Of a stretch of 64,000 bases of DNA, positions 1 through 8,692 are shown piece after piece. The position numbers and the translations under genes are program-made. Source of the stretch: Paenibacillus sp. Soil766 (GTDB lineage Bacteria; Bacillota; Bacilli; Paenibacillales; NBRC-103111); the NCBI RefSeq assembly GCF_001428105.1, contig NZ_LMSJ01000001.1:186835-250834 (forward strand), given 5' to 3'. The notes beneath the pieces are model-generated. The model saw only the letters and a program-made list of their open reading frames with translations, did not search any database and was not told where the DNA came from. The stretch's first letter is position 1. Every line of letters begins with the position of its first letter.

Positions 1-35
1 GTCCTGTTAGGACAAATCACAAAACCATATTTTGT

Positions 36-890
36 TCAGACTGCATTCGTTTCAGACATATAGATTATCCTATTGCTTAGGATTTCAAATTCCTGTCGAT
101 CAGATCCACTATTCTCTAGCAAAATTCTGGATGGAGGGAAACCTTTTATTTTCTTGAATACCTTGCTGAAATAATAAATATCTTCAAAACCGCATTTATA
201 AGCTGCTTCCTGTACAGTAAATTCACCGCTAAGGAGAATATTCTCGGCATTATTGATTTTCATTCTGTTTATATATTCCTTAACGGATGCACCCATGTAT
301 TTCTTAAAAAGAGTTCCAAAATACGCAGTGGTCAAGCCAGCAATGGATGCTAGCTCCTCAACTTCTATTTGATTTTGCAAGTTGCTTAAAATGTATCTAA
401 TGGATCTCTGTATTCGTTTGTCTATGTTCACATTGTTGTCTTTATAGTATAAAGCCTTGAAATAGTAATGAAGGATCATAAGCAACAATGCGCGCGCTTT
501 CAATTCATGACCTTTATTTTTCTTTAACCATTCAAATGTCAATTCATTGTACAATGAATGTAATTCTTCGGGCTCACCGATATGAGATATTAATGGAAAC
601 GGCAGATTAACATCCTTACCTTCCATATCATAGAGTTGAATATTCAGCGCATAACTGATCATTAGATTTGCAGAGTCAGTGGTTGCACTTCGGCGACTGC
701 CCTTAGGGATGCAAAGGAGATCTCCTTGATTTACTTCATACACAGTACCATTAATGCAGTAGTAAGCCCTTCCTTTGAAGATATATGTTAAATCGTAAAA
801 ATCTATTGTCGCATCTTCAATAATCCAATTCGGTGTGGAGTGTCTATTGATGAATAATTCAATTTGAGGATTAATCCCGACATATTCCAT
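36..890 (-). CDS. AraC-family transcriptional regulator
   Basis: The 284-residue protein has an N-terminal cupin-like sensing half (about residues 15-150, with the pattern GTVYEVNQGDLLCIPKG) and a C-terminal AraC double helix-turn-helix (about 180-275, ending in YYFSKVFKKIKGFPPSRI). This is the standard size for single-component AraC sugar regulators, which bind a ligand through the cupin half and activate nearby genes. It starts at an ATG preceded by AAAGGAT. It lies downstream of the SLH-cohesin gene in the same direction, separated by a hairpin, so it is probably its own transcription unit. The ligand is unknown. Family assignment is secure; the target genes are inference and may lie off the left edge. 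Confidence 0.9.
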   Translation of the reverse strand: MEYVGINPQIELFINRHSTPNWIIEDATIDFYDLTYIFKGRAYYCINGTVYEVNQGDLLCIPKGSRRSATTDSANLMISYALNIQLYDMEGKDVNLPFPLISHIGEPEELHSLYNELTFEWLKKNKGHELKARALLLMILHYYFKALYYKDNNVNIDKRIQRSIRYILSNLQNQIEVEELASIAGLTTAYFGTLFKKYMGASVKEYINRMKINNAENILLSGEFTVQEAAYKCGFEDIYYFSKVFKKIKGFPPSRILLENSGSDRQEFEILSNRIIYMSETNAV

Positions 891-928
891 AGAAATTATC
901 CTTTCTAATATAATATTTTAAAGATAAC

Positions 929-964
929 AGCCCTTGAACGCTCATACTGGAGCGCCCAAGGGCT
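929..964 (-). terminator. Hairpin between the SLH-cohesin gene or its scar and the AraC gene
   Basis: AGCCCTTG pairs with CAAGGGCT, and CGCTC with GAGCG inside it, around a short loop. The minus-strand side is followed by an AT-rich stretch rather than a clean T run, so termination is likely but not certain. Confidence 0.6.
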
Positions 965-996
965 ATTAGTTTGATGGGAAATGCAAGATCTGCATT

Positions 997-1120
997 CTCC
1001 GTAAATCATTAAATTGCCTAGTTTTAGTAATTCATAATAAGTCTCGCAATGTACGCCAAGTCTGAAATATCAATATAGGGGTAATGGCAGAGATCATCAG
1101 TGCACTAACTAGGATTAAGA
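997..1120 (-). pseudogene. Deletion scar: signal-peptide fragment joined to a dockerin tail
   Basis: Read on the minus strand, 1120-1076 resembles the signal-peptide coding region of the GH30-like gene (8081-8125; both give a SALM-SAI-P pattern). It runs straight into 1077-1024, which encodes IDISDLAYIARLIMNY and a stop, nearly identical to the dockerin end of the same gene (3034-3090). The similarity continues into the 3' flank down to about 997. The two parts are in different frames. This looks like what is left of a paralogous dockerin enzyme gene after loss of nearly all its body. Confidence 0.75.
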
Positions 1121-1170
1121 TTAGAAATAAAGAGCCTAGGCCCTCGCCATGGCTCTCGAGAGTTACAACT

Positions 1171-2958
1171 TTACAGCCCCAAGAAATTATAAATAACCTG
1201 AGAAGCCTCCGCTCTAGTTCCGACCCCTTGAGGTATAAATAAATTAGCCTCTCGACCCTCAATAAGAAGCAAAGCTCTCGCGTTCCTAACATAAGTCACG
1301 GCCCACGGTGATACAATATCCTCGTCATCAAAAGCAGATCCCAAAGGCATAACAGCATCACTGTGTTGCAATCCATAAGCCCGCATGAGCATGGCGACCA
1401 TTTCTTCTCGTGTAATCGATGCCTCAGGCACGAAGGCTGTTTCGCTCTTTCCTTCTACAATTCCTGCCTTTACCGCAATGGAAACCTCAGGATAGAACCA
1501 GTCCGATAGCGAAACATCCGAGAAATTGATGTTTCCTTTGTCGGTTAAATGAAGGGCTCTCACCAGTAGGGCCGTGAATTCAGCCCGAGTAACCTTCCGC
1601 TCTGGCTCAAAATTGGTGTTACTTGTACCAGATACAATATGTTTAGCAGCAAGTTCGGTAATAACATTTTTCGCCCAATGAACATTTGGAACATCCTCAA
1701 ACGTTTTCGTATATTCTAAGGCTGCATATTTACTAAAATGATAAATGTCAGCTGAAATTTCCCCGTTTGCGTAGGTACCTCCTATAAACTCAAGCGCTCC
1801 GTCATCCGCTATGTAATAAATGGAGACCAACTTGGTATTTAAGGAAGGATCCACTTTTAATCGCAAAGTGATTGGCTTTGTGAAAGTTGACAAGGAAGTA
1901 ATCTGATTGTCACCTGTGATTAATTGCAAACTGAATTCGTATACGTTGCCAGACGATTTTAAACCGACGTTCTGGGATTGCTGGCTACGGTCTATCAAAG
2001 TGTCAGCTTCACTAAGAGTCAGCGGATTCATAGTGAATACGAGCGTACTTTTATTTAATTGTTCCTCAGTTAAATTTCCTCTTAGCTGCAGCAATACCTC
2101 GTGAGGAATCTCCACACTAAGATTTTCCTTCTTGATCTCTAGACGCGTCTGGGGATCCGTACCAATCTGGTTTACCGCTACATTCACTTTATTGGCAGTA
2201 GCCGGAAGCTCTACGGTTTTTTTGCCTTGACCATCGTCCCTAATCTTTATCGGATCAGTGATAGGATCGGTATTACCGTCCGTGTTACTGCCAGTGTTAC
2301 CACCCGTGTTTCCGCCAGTGTTACCACCCGTGTTTCCGCCAGTGTTTCCGCCAGTGTTACCACCCGTGTTTCCGCCAGTGTCACCGCCAGCGTTTCCGCC
2401 AGTGTCACCGCCAGTGTCACCGCCAGTGTTTCCGCCAGTGTCACCGCCATTACCACCATTACCTCCATTCACAACGCTAATGCTTTTCTGAGCGCCGCCA
2501 ACTGCATCGAAAGTATTCAATTGGGAATCAACTAAGATAATTTTGTCTAGCACGATGTCGGCTGTTCCAGCAGTTAGGCCTGTAAAGGTAAGTGTATATA
2601 GGCTGCTATTCCCATCTAATCCCCTAATGGCCCCTAAGTTTGAATGCGCGAGCTGAAGCTGATTGCCTTTAATGATAGGAGCGACTGTAAAGCCACCTGA
2701 TACATCGCTTACCGCAGACTTAAATTGGAGCTTTGTCGAATCATAAGTAAGGTTTAGCTCATAGGCATATAAATCATTCAGTTGCAATCCTTTAATACTA
2801 ACCTTCAGTTCACTACCAACAGTAGTCGAGTCGGAGGTTGTTGTTAATATAAATTGGGGTGAACCTTCAGCATGTGCAGGTGATAGGGGAAGCATACAAA
2901 TCGTGTATAAGAACATGATTGCAAGAATCCCTCCCATCAAGCCTTGTCTTCTAGGCAT
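1171..2958 (-). CDS. SLH-anchored cohesin-domain surface protein 1
   Basis: The 595-residue precursor has a signal peptide (residues 1-31, PAHA/EG cleavage region), a cohesin-like beta-sandwich (about 34-163, with LYAYELNLTYDSTKLQFKS), a Gly/Asn/Asp/Thr linker of GGNT/GGDT repeats (about 164-236), another beta-rich domain (about 250-412), and three SLH repeats (about 413-595) that in this family bind pyruvylated secondary cell wall polymer. Cohesins bind dockerins, so the protein could hold a dockerin enzyme at the surface. It lies 75 bases downstream of the GH30-like gene that carries a dockerin. It has no catalytic domain. The start ATG has AGAGG about 11 bases upstream. Module calls are from sequence patterns; the anchoring role is inference. 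Confidence 0.82.
   Translation of the reverse strand: MPRRQGLMGGILAIMFLYTICMLPLSPAHAEGSPQFILTTTSDSTTVGSELKVSIKGLQLNDLYAYELNLTYDSTKLQFKSAVSDVSGGFTVAPIIKGNQLQLAHSNLGAIRGLDGNSSLYTLTFTGLTAGTADIVLDKIILVDSQLNTFDAVGGAQKSISVVNGGNGGNGGDTGGNTGGDTGGDTGGNAGGDTGGNTGGNTGGNTGGNTGGNTGGNTGGNTGSNTDGNTDPITDPIKIRDDGQGKKTVELPATANKVNVAVNQIGTDPQTRLEIKKENLSVEIPHEVLLQLRGNLTEEQLNKSTLVFTMNPLTLSEADTLIDRSQQSQNVGLKSSGNVYEFSLQLITGDNQITSLSTFTKPITLRLKVDPSLNTKLVSIYYIADDGALEFIGGTYANGEISADIYHFSKYAALEYTKTFEDVPNVHWAKNVITELAAKHIVSGTSNTNFEPERKVTRAEFTALLVRALHLTDKGNINFSDVSLSDWFYPEVSIAVKAGIVEGKSETAFVPEASITREEMVAMLMRAYGLQHSDAVMPLGSAFDDEDIVSPWAVTYVRNARALLLIEGREANLFIPQGVGTRAEASQVIYNFLGL
2268..2466. repeat. Tandem repeat coding for a GGNT/GGDT linker
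   Basis: Imperfect 12-base units alternating ACCACCCGTGTT, CCGCCAGTGTT and CCGCCAGTGTCA forms encode the flexible linker between the cohesin and the rest of surface protein 1. The absence of stops in several frames comes from the repeat itself. Copy number is likely to vary between strains by slippage. Confidence 0.85.
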
Positions 2959-2985
2959 TGCTTCTTCATCCTCTCTGCTAAAATA

Positions 2986-3018
2986 CCGGAAAGAAGGTAA
3001 ATAGTTACCTTCCTCCGG
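2986..3018 (-). terminator. Terminator-like hairpin after the GH30-like gene
   Basis: CCGGA and GAAGGTAA pair with TTACCTTC and TCCGG around a four-base loop, between the GH30-like stop and the surface protein 1 start. There is no strong T run, so it may attenuate or stabilise the transcript between two co-transcribed genes. Confidence 0.6.
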
Positions 3019-3033
3019 AAATCATTGCTTGCT

Positions 3034-6000
3034 TTAGTAATTTAGAATAATTCTTGCGATGTACGCAAGGTCGGAGATATCAATCCGCCCGTTATGATTA
3101 TTATCGTAACGCTTAGAGATGCTCCAGTCCGGTGAATCGGAGGTTTTATTGTAGTGTTTAGCCAGGACTCCCAAATCACCGATTGTAGCTTGAGTATGAA
3201 TCGAACTATGAAATGTTTGCAGCGCACTGCTAAGCTGCGAGACCATCTGGTTTACCTGATCTTGCGTAGCTGAGGCATTCAACGCCATCGTTTGTGCGTC
3301 GCTGACTACCATCTGCAAAGCCGCTTTGGCGCCGTTTGGATATTGTCCCCACAGATTACCTTCCATGGAATCATTAAGGCTTGCGACTGCCGTTTCAATC
3401 GTACTATTTAAAGCAGTTTTATCGATTATGTTTGCGGTTATGGTAACGTTATACGCGAGGCCGCTATTCACGGTCGAGACCGTTCCGTTGTCGTCAGATA
3501 CTTTAACATCTGTCAGGTATACGGAACTCGTGACCGTACTTGACGAAGAAAGTGCCTTAAACTGAAACTGAAGAAGGTCCCCGCTTCCGTACACCGCATT
3601 CGCTACTCCTTGAGAGAATGCCAAGACACGGACTTGGCCAGGCGTCACAACATGACTGTCTGCGACAGTAACTCCGGTTTTCAAGGATTGAATACCTTGA
3701 AGCTCGAGCTGAGAGGCGTTATAGTTTACGGTTATATCTTGGGCATACACACTTTGTGTTACGTTTACCAAACCGTAGTTCACATGAAATGACTGGCCTG
3801 GAATAACACTACTTATACCCGTTAAGGTCGCCGAAAACCCCGTCTGACCGATGATGGAAAGTGAATTGACACTTATACTTGCGTTTCCTTTAACTATACG
3901 CAGTGCATATTGACCATTCTCATTGGAAATTGTGCTGGTAACTCCTAGTGAAGTTAGCGTAGCATTGTTTGCCAGTAATGCTAATGCTTTAGTTTTCAAT
4001 GTTTCTGCGTTATCACCAGTTGCATTTGGCACCATAATCGTGTTGCCAATTAGATCTGCCGCTTGTTCTACAGCCAGCTGGTCTGCGTTGGCATCTCCAG
4101 GTTCTGCCAATGTCTTCACTAAGGTCACATTAGTGAATGTCGCTTGCAGATCTGCTGTAGCACTTAAGTTTGTTGCATATAATTGTACTTTTGCATCCTT
4201 GAAGAAATCAGGAGTAAAGGTTGTTGGAACAGTAGCACCTGGTTTACTACTCATAATCGTCCAAGTTGATCCACCATTCGTGGAAAAATACCCTTGTGCA
4301 TCGTTTCCACTCTTCACAATGCGGAGATAATAGTCTGTGCCACTCAAGCTCGTTTGACCTGTTGTATTTGAATTTGGAGTCGCGCCTGATTTACCCGAAC
4401 TATTAACTTTTATACTTGTACCAACTCTTATTGCATTGATTCTAAAGAACTCACCGCTTGAAGGTTTACTGATACCAAATCCTACTTGTGTATTATCAGT
4501 GAAACTTGCATCACTCAGGGCTTTATTCACGCTAATCTTCGCTGTAAGTGTCCAGTTGCCATCTGCCGAACCTGGGAATTGCAGCATATTATGGCTATTC
4601 GGGTAATCGGTATCCGATTTGGTGGTGGTAACCGTTGCACTTCCTGCTGCATTATAGGTTACAGCATTCACTGTCGGATTGATTACCTCCCAACCTACCG
4701 GTAGCCCGCTCGCAAAGTTAATGACCTCACTCGTGCTGAATGCTACTTTGAACGTCTTTACTACAGTTTGGCCTTTAATAAAACGTACAACAGCCGTACC
4801 TACATTGCTGTCAGCTTGCGAAATACTTACTTTTACATCTTTATCATTTGAAGATGCCGTTACTACTGGTAAGGCATTACTTGTTACCGTATACGCATAA
4901 TCCGTCGTAGCGGCGTCAAAATTTGCTGGTTGTGCGCCATCGATGAAAATATTATACGAGGTTATCACTTCAGGTGTTAGTGACAGCTGATCTGCATAAA
5001 GGATGTTGGAATCCTTCGCATACAGTGCCAAAACAACCTTCGCAGTGCCAGCCGGTTCATTATAAGTGAATGGTTGGTTAGGTGTCTCATGCCAGTCAGC
5101 CACCTTTACGTCAACTGGCTGGAAGGAAGTTAAACTGACCGGTCCACCCTCAAGGATGCGGCCAACAAGTTGGCCACTGGCGTTCCAGTAAGCAGGATCT
5201 CCGGCTTCACGCGCTGCGTAAGGTTCAGGCATGTCACGACCATTGATACGGGTCATGCCCAGCTGATTTCCAGTGCTGTCGTAGTAGACCAGTGCGGCTT
5301 CAACGTCACCCGGGTTCTCCGCAGCAATGTCATAGCTCTCTGGACGACTCTTCATGGCAAGGAAGTACCCCTTGAAATTGTACTTTTCTCCCTTGGTCAG
5401 CTTACTAGTCACATCCTGCCACAAGCCATCATATTGCTCTTGGGCATTGATACGGTTGGCAATTTTGCCAGAACCGGCAACTTTCGATGTGGAATTGTTT
5501 TTCAGATAACGGGAAAGGCCCGAATAGCTCTGAATGTTATCCGCAGTTAAAGCAGGTCCTGTGACGGATTGTTCAAATGTTCCATTATTGTAACGTCCTG
5601 CAAACCAATTGTTTGTATTGGAGGCAGTTGTCGTATCAAAGTCGCCATTGAGCAGAATGTTGCCCGGAATGGACACCGTCGAGTTGTTCGCAGCCGTACT
5701 CCAGTCGGAGTCATTGGCTCCAAATAGGAAGCGGTCAACGGTAATTGAACCGTTAGATACGATGTAGAGATCCTTATGGCCATATGCGCTTAAGTCGCCC
5801 GTGTCTACCATGTCCTGATATTTACCGTATTTATCATTGGCAGGCACGTAGATATCAGCTACCTGTGTACCTTTGGATAAGATATCTGCCGTGCTGTTCA
5901 CAGGTGTTCCTACCGGCAGGACATAAGCTTGAAGATTGCCGCCTTTTGCTGACTTCGTCTGTGCGGTCAGATTTAACAAGTGTCTGCGGACCACACCGCC

Positions 6001-8157
6001 GTTTGCGGAACCATCCGCAAAGTTAAGGTTTTTGTAAGCGAGGTATGTACCATTACCTAAGGTGATAGCCTCGTTGTCACGCCCAGCATTTCCTGCCGTG
6101 TTACCAGGCACGCTGTTGTCATTTCCTTCTGCCTCAAGGGAGGAGAAAATATCGCGTTCGCCATCAAGACCGTTATAAGTGGCAAAAGTGCCCTGGGACG
6201 GTACAATGGTAACGATGCTGGCCGATGGGATGTCGATAACAAATTTGCCGTTACTAACAGGAATCGTAGCCAGCTTCTTCTGGTTCTCGCTACCCGAGGT
6301 ACGGAACACAGTTACACTCGTGGTACCTGCAGGGAAGTCCTTCAGCGTGAATTCCAAGGGCTGGATGCTGTCATCATTTTTGGCATTAGATACTGTCATA
6401 GAGAAATCATTATTCATCGGGTTCTTGAAGCCGACAACATTGATATCGGCTATAGGTGCCCGTGTTACATCGAAGCGTACGTCGCCAGGCTTCATAAAGC
6501 GGGAGAAATGGCCATAGCCGTAAAAGCGTTTAAACAAACGGTATTCGCCAGTCAGCGTGCTCGTGTGTCCTGCCTTCTGCTGCGAGTTGGTGTTGACAAA
6601 GCGAATGAGATCGGAGCCGTCTGCACCATTGTTATCCCACATACTCCACCACACGAACCCATTGAAACCTGGATTGCTTGTGAACATATTCGTTAGCAGG
6701 TTGGACCAACGAACGGCGTCATTAATGTTCTGATTGCCGTACCGCTGCGTATAAGCACCGGCTGATCCGTCGCCTGTATCCTGATTCATAAACTCGGCCT
6801 GCCAGAGTTTATACCTTGTCAGATATTCCGGATACTTGGATCCATCCTTTGTATAGTCCAACGGACTTTGGGAAAAGTCACCCGTATGGTACAACTTCGT
6901 TTCATCCGTACCGATTCCGACAGTGCCATACAAGTGAGTCGTAAACGTGTCGAGATACGGGTTTTTATCTGATGCATTACCTGGATCCGTTTCAGCGAAT
7001 ACCGTTCCGCCTCTGCTTAGAGATGCACTGAGGTTGGTACCATCTACAGCAGCAAGCTCAGGAATAAAATCAATAATCTTACCCGTAGGATTCTTAATAT
7101 CGTAGAGGGCACCGCCTGGCTGCATAGATTTTTTCAGGGTAGGGCCAATGTAGCCGTCAATAAGCTCTTGGACATAAGCAGCGGTTCCTCCCGCAAGATC
7201 AACCTCATTAAAGGGGTTGATATCGGTAATGGGAATACCCCACTGTTCCCACATGCCTCGGATATAATTGACGAGATAATCGGCATAAGCCTGGTAGTAA
7301 ATTTTTACTGGCTTACCGTCAATTGTAGCTACGTCCCCACGAATGATTTTGTTAGGCGTATTGTTCGACGTATTACTCATCCAGTAAGGTACGGTCCACG
7401 TGCAGGCATAGAATTGCTTCACGCCATACTGCATAGCCTGTAACATCGTCCATACCTGATCGTAGTCGAACAGCTCTTTTCTGGTCCGTGGCGTGTTTTT
7501 AATCACTACAGGATCTTGCCCTGGTGCACTCAAGAGATTGGTTGGGCCTCCATCGTCATTTGCAATCGGTTGATTCCAAGATGGGTAATCCCATACGAAA
7601 CCCTCTACGGGCACCAGCGTACCTGGATCATGTTCGGGCTCGTTGGGCCAAATACTATCGGTATTCCCGTCGTAGAAACGGTCATAAGCTTCAATTTTAT
7701 ATCCGTACTGGCCAGCCGTCCCCCTCATGGGAATGGGATTTCCCTGGATATCAAAGCCGGGTCTTGCGACATCTGCAAGTAAGCCTGTAACAGGATTGAA
7801 TCCTGGGCTAGTTGCATTCGCGTTAGCGGTGGTGAGACTGCCGTTATCGCCGATGATCACACGCACGATGTCGTGTCCAGTTCCGTCTTTTTCGCTGAAT
7901 GTCAGATTTAGCAGATGTCTTACTTTGTCCTGATAACCAGCTGCAGCGAGCTGCATCATCTGGACGGAATCTGTGAAGGCATAGGCGGCGCCTACACCAT
8001 CCATTGTCTGATATTGCGTGTACCAGTTAGCTGTTACCGGAGCAGCACTAACTGCTGCATGAACCGAATTCGAAAACGACATAGGAGCAATGGCGGAGAG
8101 CATCAGTGCGCTAACCAAGTTAATTGAAAGCGACTTTCGCCAGTTATTTAAATTCAT
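3034..8157 (-). CDS. Giant secreted GH30-like glycanase with cohesin, FIVAR and dockerin modules
   Basis: About 1707 residues from the ATG with GGAGGA upstream; the longer reading from 8220 lacks a ribosome site. Modules in order: signal peptide; GH30-like (beta/alpha)8 catalytic domain (about residues 40-640) with MDGVGAAYAF, candidate acid/base Glu318 in NPFNEVDL and nucleophile Glu455 in WQAEFMNQ; CBM6-like region; CBM4/9-like region starting NGDFDTTTASNTNNW; Ig-like and concanavalin-like regions; cohesin-like domain (about 1420-1560); FIVAR-like helices; a C-terminal dockerin with one canonical calcium loop (YDNNHNGRIDISDL). GH30 enzymes include glucuronoxylanases and other endo-glycanases; the exact substrate cannot be read. 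The combination of cohesin and dockerin on one enzyme is unusual. A cre-like site lies just upstream, and the SLH-cohesin gene follows. Confidence 0.85.
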   Translation of the reverse strand: MNLNNWRKSLSINLVSALMLSAIAPMSFSNSVHAAVSAAPVTANWYTQYQTMDGVGAAYAFTDSVQMMQLAAAGYQDKVRHLLNLTFSEKDGTGHDIVRVIIGDNGSLTTANANATSPGFNPVTGLLADVARPGFDIQGNPIPMRGTAGQYGYKIEAYDRFYDGNTDSIWPNEPEHDPGTLVPVEGFVWDYPSWNQPIANDDGGPTNLLSAPGQDPVVIKNTPRTRKELFDYDQVWTMLQAMQYGVKQFYACTWTVPYWMSNTSNNTPNKIIRGDVATIDGKPVKIYYQAYADYLVNYIRGMWEQWGIPITDINPFNEVDLAGGTAAYVQELIDGYIGPTLKKSMQPGGALYDIKNPTGKIIDFIPELAAVDGTNLSASLSRGGTVFAETDPGNASDKNPYLDTFTTHLYGTVGIGTDETKLYHTGDFSQSPLDYTKDGSKYPEYLTRYKLWQAEFMNQDTGDGSAGAYTQRYGNQNINDAVRWSNLLTNMFTSNPGFNGFVWWSMWDNNGADGSDLIRFVNTNSQQKAGHTSTLTGEYRLFKRFYGYGHFSRFMKPGDVRFDVTRAPIADINVVGFKNPMNNDFSMTVSNAKNDDSIQPLEFTLKDFPAGTTSVTVFRTSGSENQKKLATIPVSNGKFVIDIPSASIVTIVPSQGTFATYNGLDGERDIFSSLEAEGNDNSVPGNTAGNAGRDNEAITLGNGTYLAYKNLNFADGSANGGVVRRHLLNLTAQTKSAKGGNLQAYVLPVGTPVNSTADILSKGTQVADIYVPANDKYGKYQDMVDTGDLSAYGHKDLYIVSNGSITVDRFLFGANDSDWSTAANNSTVSIPGNILLNGDFDTTTASNTNNWFAGRYNNGTFEQSVTGPALTADNIQSYSGLSRYLKNNSTSKVAGSGKIANRINAQEQYDGLWQDVTSKLTKGEKYNFKGYFLAMKSRPESYDIAAENPGDVEAALVYYDSTGNQLGMTRINGRDMPEPYAAREAGDPAYWNASGQLVGRILEGGPVSLTSFQPVDVKVADWHETPNQPFTYNEPAGTAKVVLALYAKDSNILYADQLSLTPEVITSYNIFIDGAQPANFDAATTDYAYTVTSNALPVVTASSNDKDVKVSISQADSNVGTAVVRFIKGQTVVKTFKVAFSTSEVINFASGLPVGWEVINPTVNAVTYNAAGSATVTTTKSDTDYPNSHNMLQFPGSADGNWTLTAKISVNKALSDASFTDNTQVGFGISKPSSGEFFRINAIRVGTSIKVNSSGKSGATPNSNTTGQTSLSGTDYYLRIVKSGNDAQGYFSTNGGSTWTIMSSKPGATVPTTFTPDFFKDAKVQLYATNLSATADLQATFTNVTLVKTLAEPGDANADQLAVEQAADLIGNTIMVPNATGDNAETLKTKALALLANNATLTSLGVTSTISNENGQYALRIVKGNASISVNSLSIIGQTGFSATLTGISSVIPGQSFHVNYGLVNVTQSVYAQDITVNYNASQLELQGIQSLKTGVTVADSHVVTPGQVRVLAFSQGVANAVYGSGDLLQFQFKALSSSSTVTSSVYLTDVKVSDDNGTVSTVNSGLAYNVTITANIIDKTALNSTIETAVASLNDSMEGNLWGQYPNGAKAALQMVVSDAQTMALNASATQDQVNQMVSQLSSALQTFHSSIHTQATIGDLGVLAKHYNKTSDSPDWSISKRYDNNHNGRIDISDLAYIARIILNY

Positions 8158-8181
8158 TTTACGTGTTCCTCCTTCTCGAAT

Positions 8182-8195
8182 TGTATGCGCTTTCA
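8182..8195 (-). promoter_or_regulatory. Candidate cre (CcpA) site before the GH30-like gene
   Basis: Minus-strand TGAAAGCGCATACA matches TGWNANCGNTNWCA except at position 10. It lies about 25 bases before the start codon, where CcpA would block transcription by roadblock. Confidence 0.6.
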
Positions 8196-8437
8196 TATTG
8201 ATGAGATACGTTCCGTACAAGTCATTGATGCCATCAGATAACGTAATAACTGCGCTAGCACTGCGAAGAGTTTTATACCGCGAGCTTGTTGTTATCGCAA
8301 TAATTCTTAGCTCTTCGAGTCTATGCTTATCACTGCATGCATGCTTAGGATGTTCTCACATCTCACAATGATTCGCTGGATGCCCAGGTGCGATAGAAGG
8401 AGATGGACAGCTTGCGGGTTCTTTATCGCCTCTCCGA
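8196..8437. other. Gene-free stretch upstream of the GH30-like gene
   Basis: No ORF with a ribosome site and no convincing hairpin or known motif was seen on either strand. The promoter of the GH30-like gene is presumably here, but no clear -35/-10 pair could be picked out. Confidence 0.4.
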
Positions 8438-8597
8438 CCAACAGCCAGCGATCCACCAAAGCAATTATTGTAGCCAACGTTCCCCCTCTTTTGTTTCATT
8501 TATTAGTTGTCCTACCTGTTACTATAGTACCAACTCGCAAGTAAGTTATATATATGAATGATCCACGAATTGTTATAAAATAGACCGAAAATGCATA
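8438..8597 (-). pseudogene. Degraded 5' end and promoter of a sugar-binding lipoprotein gene
   Basis: The segment resembles 21031-21223, the promoter and signal-peptide region of the aldouronate-operon binding-protein gene. 8555-8597 matches 21181-21223 at about 37 of 43 bases. The signal-peptide part (CAGCCAGCGATCCA and GTAGCCAA are shared) aligns after loss of roughly 35 bases covering the start codon, plus a one-base frame change. No usable gene remains. It looks like a scar left when a duplicate transport operon was deleted or recombined. Confidence 0.75.
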
Positions 8598-8692
8598 CAA
8601 TCCACGGCATTCGCAATTTTCCTCGACAGTAAAACGATTTTCCGACTTCTAAATGAGACTGTTTTGTTGCTTTCCGGGGTGAGTAATCAGAA

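Noticed and set aside
1032-1292. 86-codon minus-strand ORF overlapping the SLH gene end
   Set aside because: Its first part is out of frame with the SLH gene, and its end is the signal-peptide/dockerin scar read in a mixed frame.
2268-2466. Direct repeats considered as a CRISPR array
   Set aside because: The units are contiguous with no unique spacers and lie inside a coding frame.
2227-2535. Long open frames on both strands over the SLH-protein linker
   Set aside because: They come from the stop-free 12-base repeat; the products are low-complexity Val/Ser/Pro strings without ribosome sites.
8158-8220. 21-codon N-terminal extension of the GH30-like enzyme
   Set aside because: It precedes the GGAGGA ribosome site, and the signal peptide begins properly at the internal ATG.
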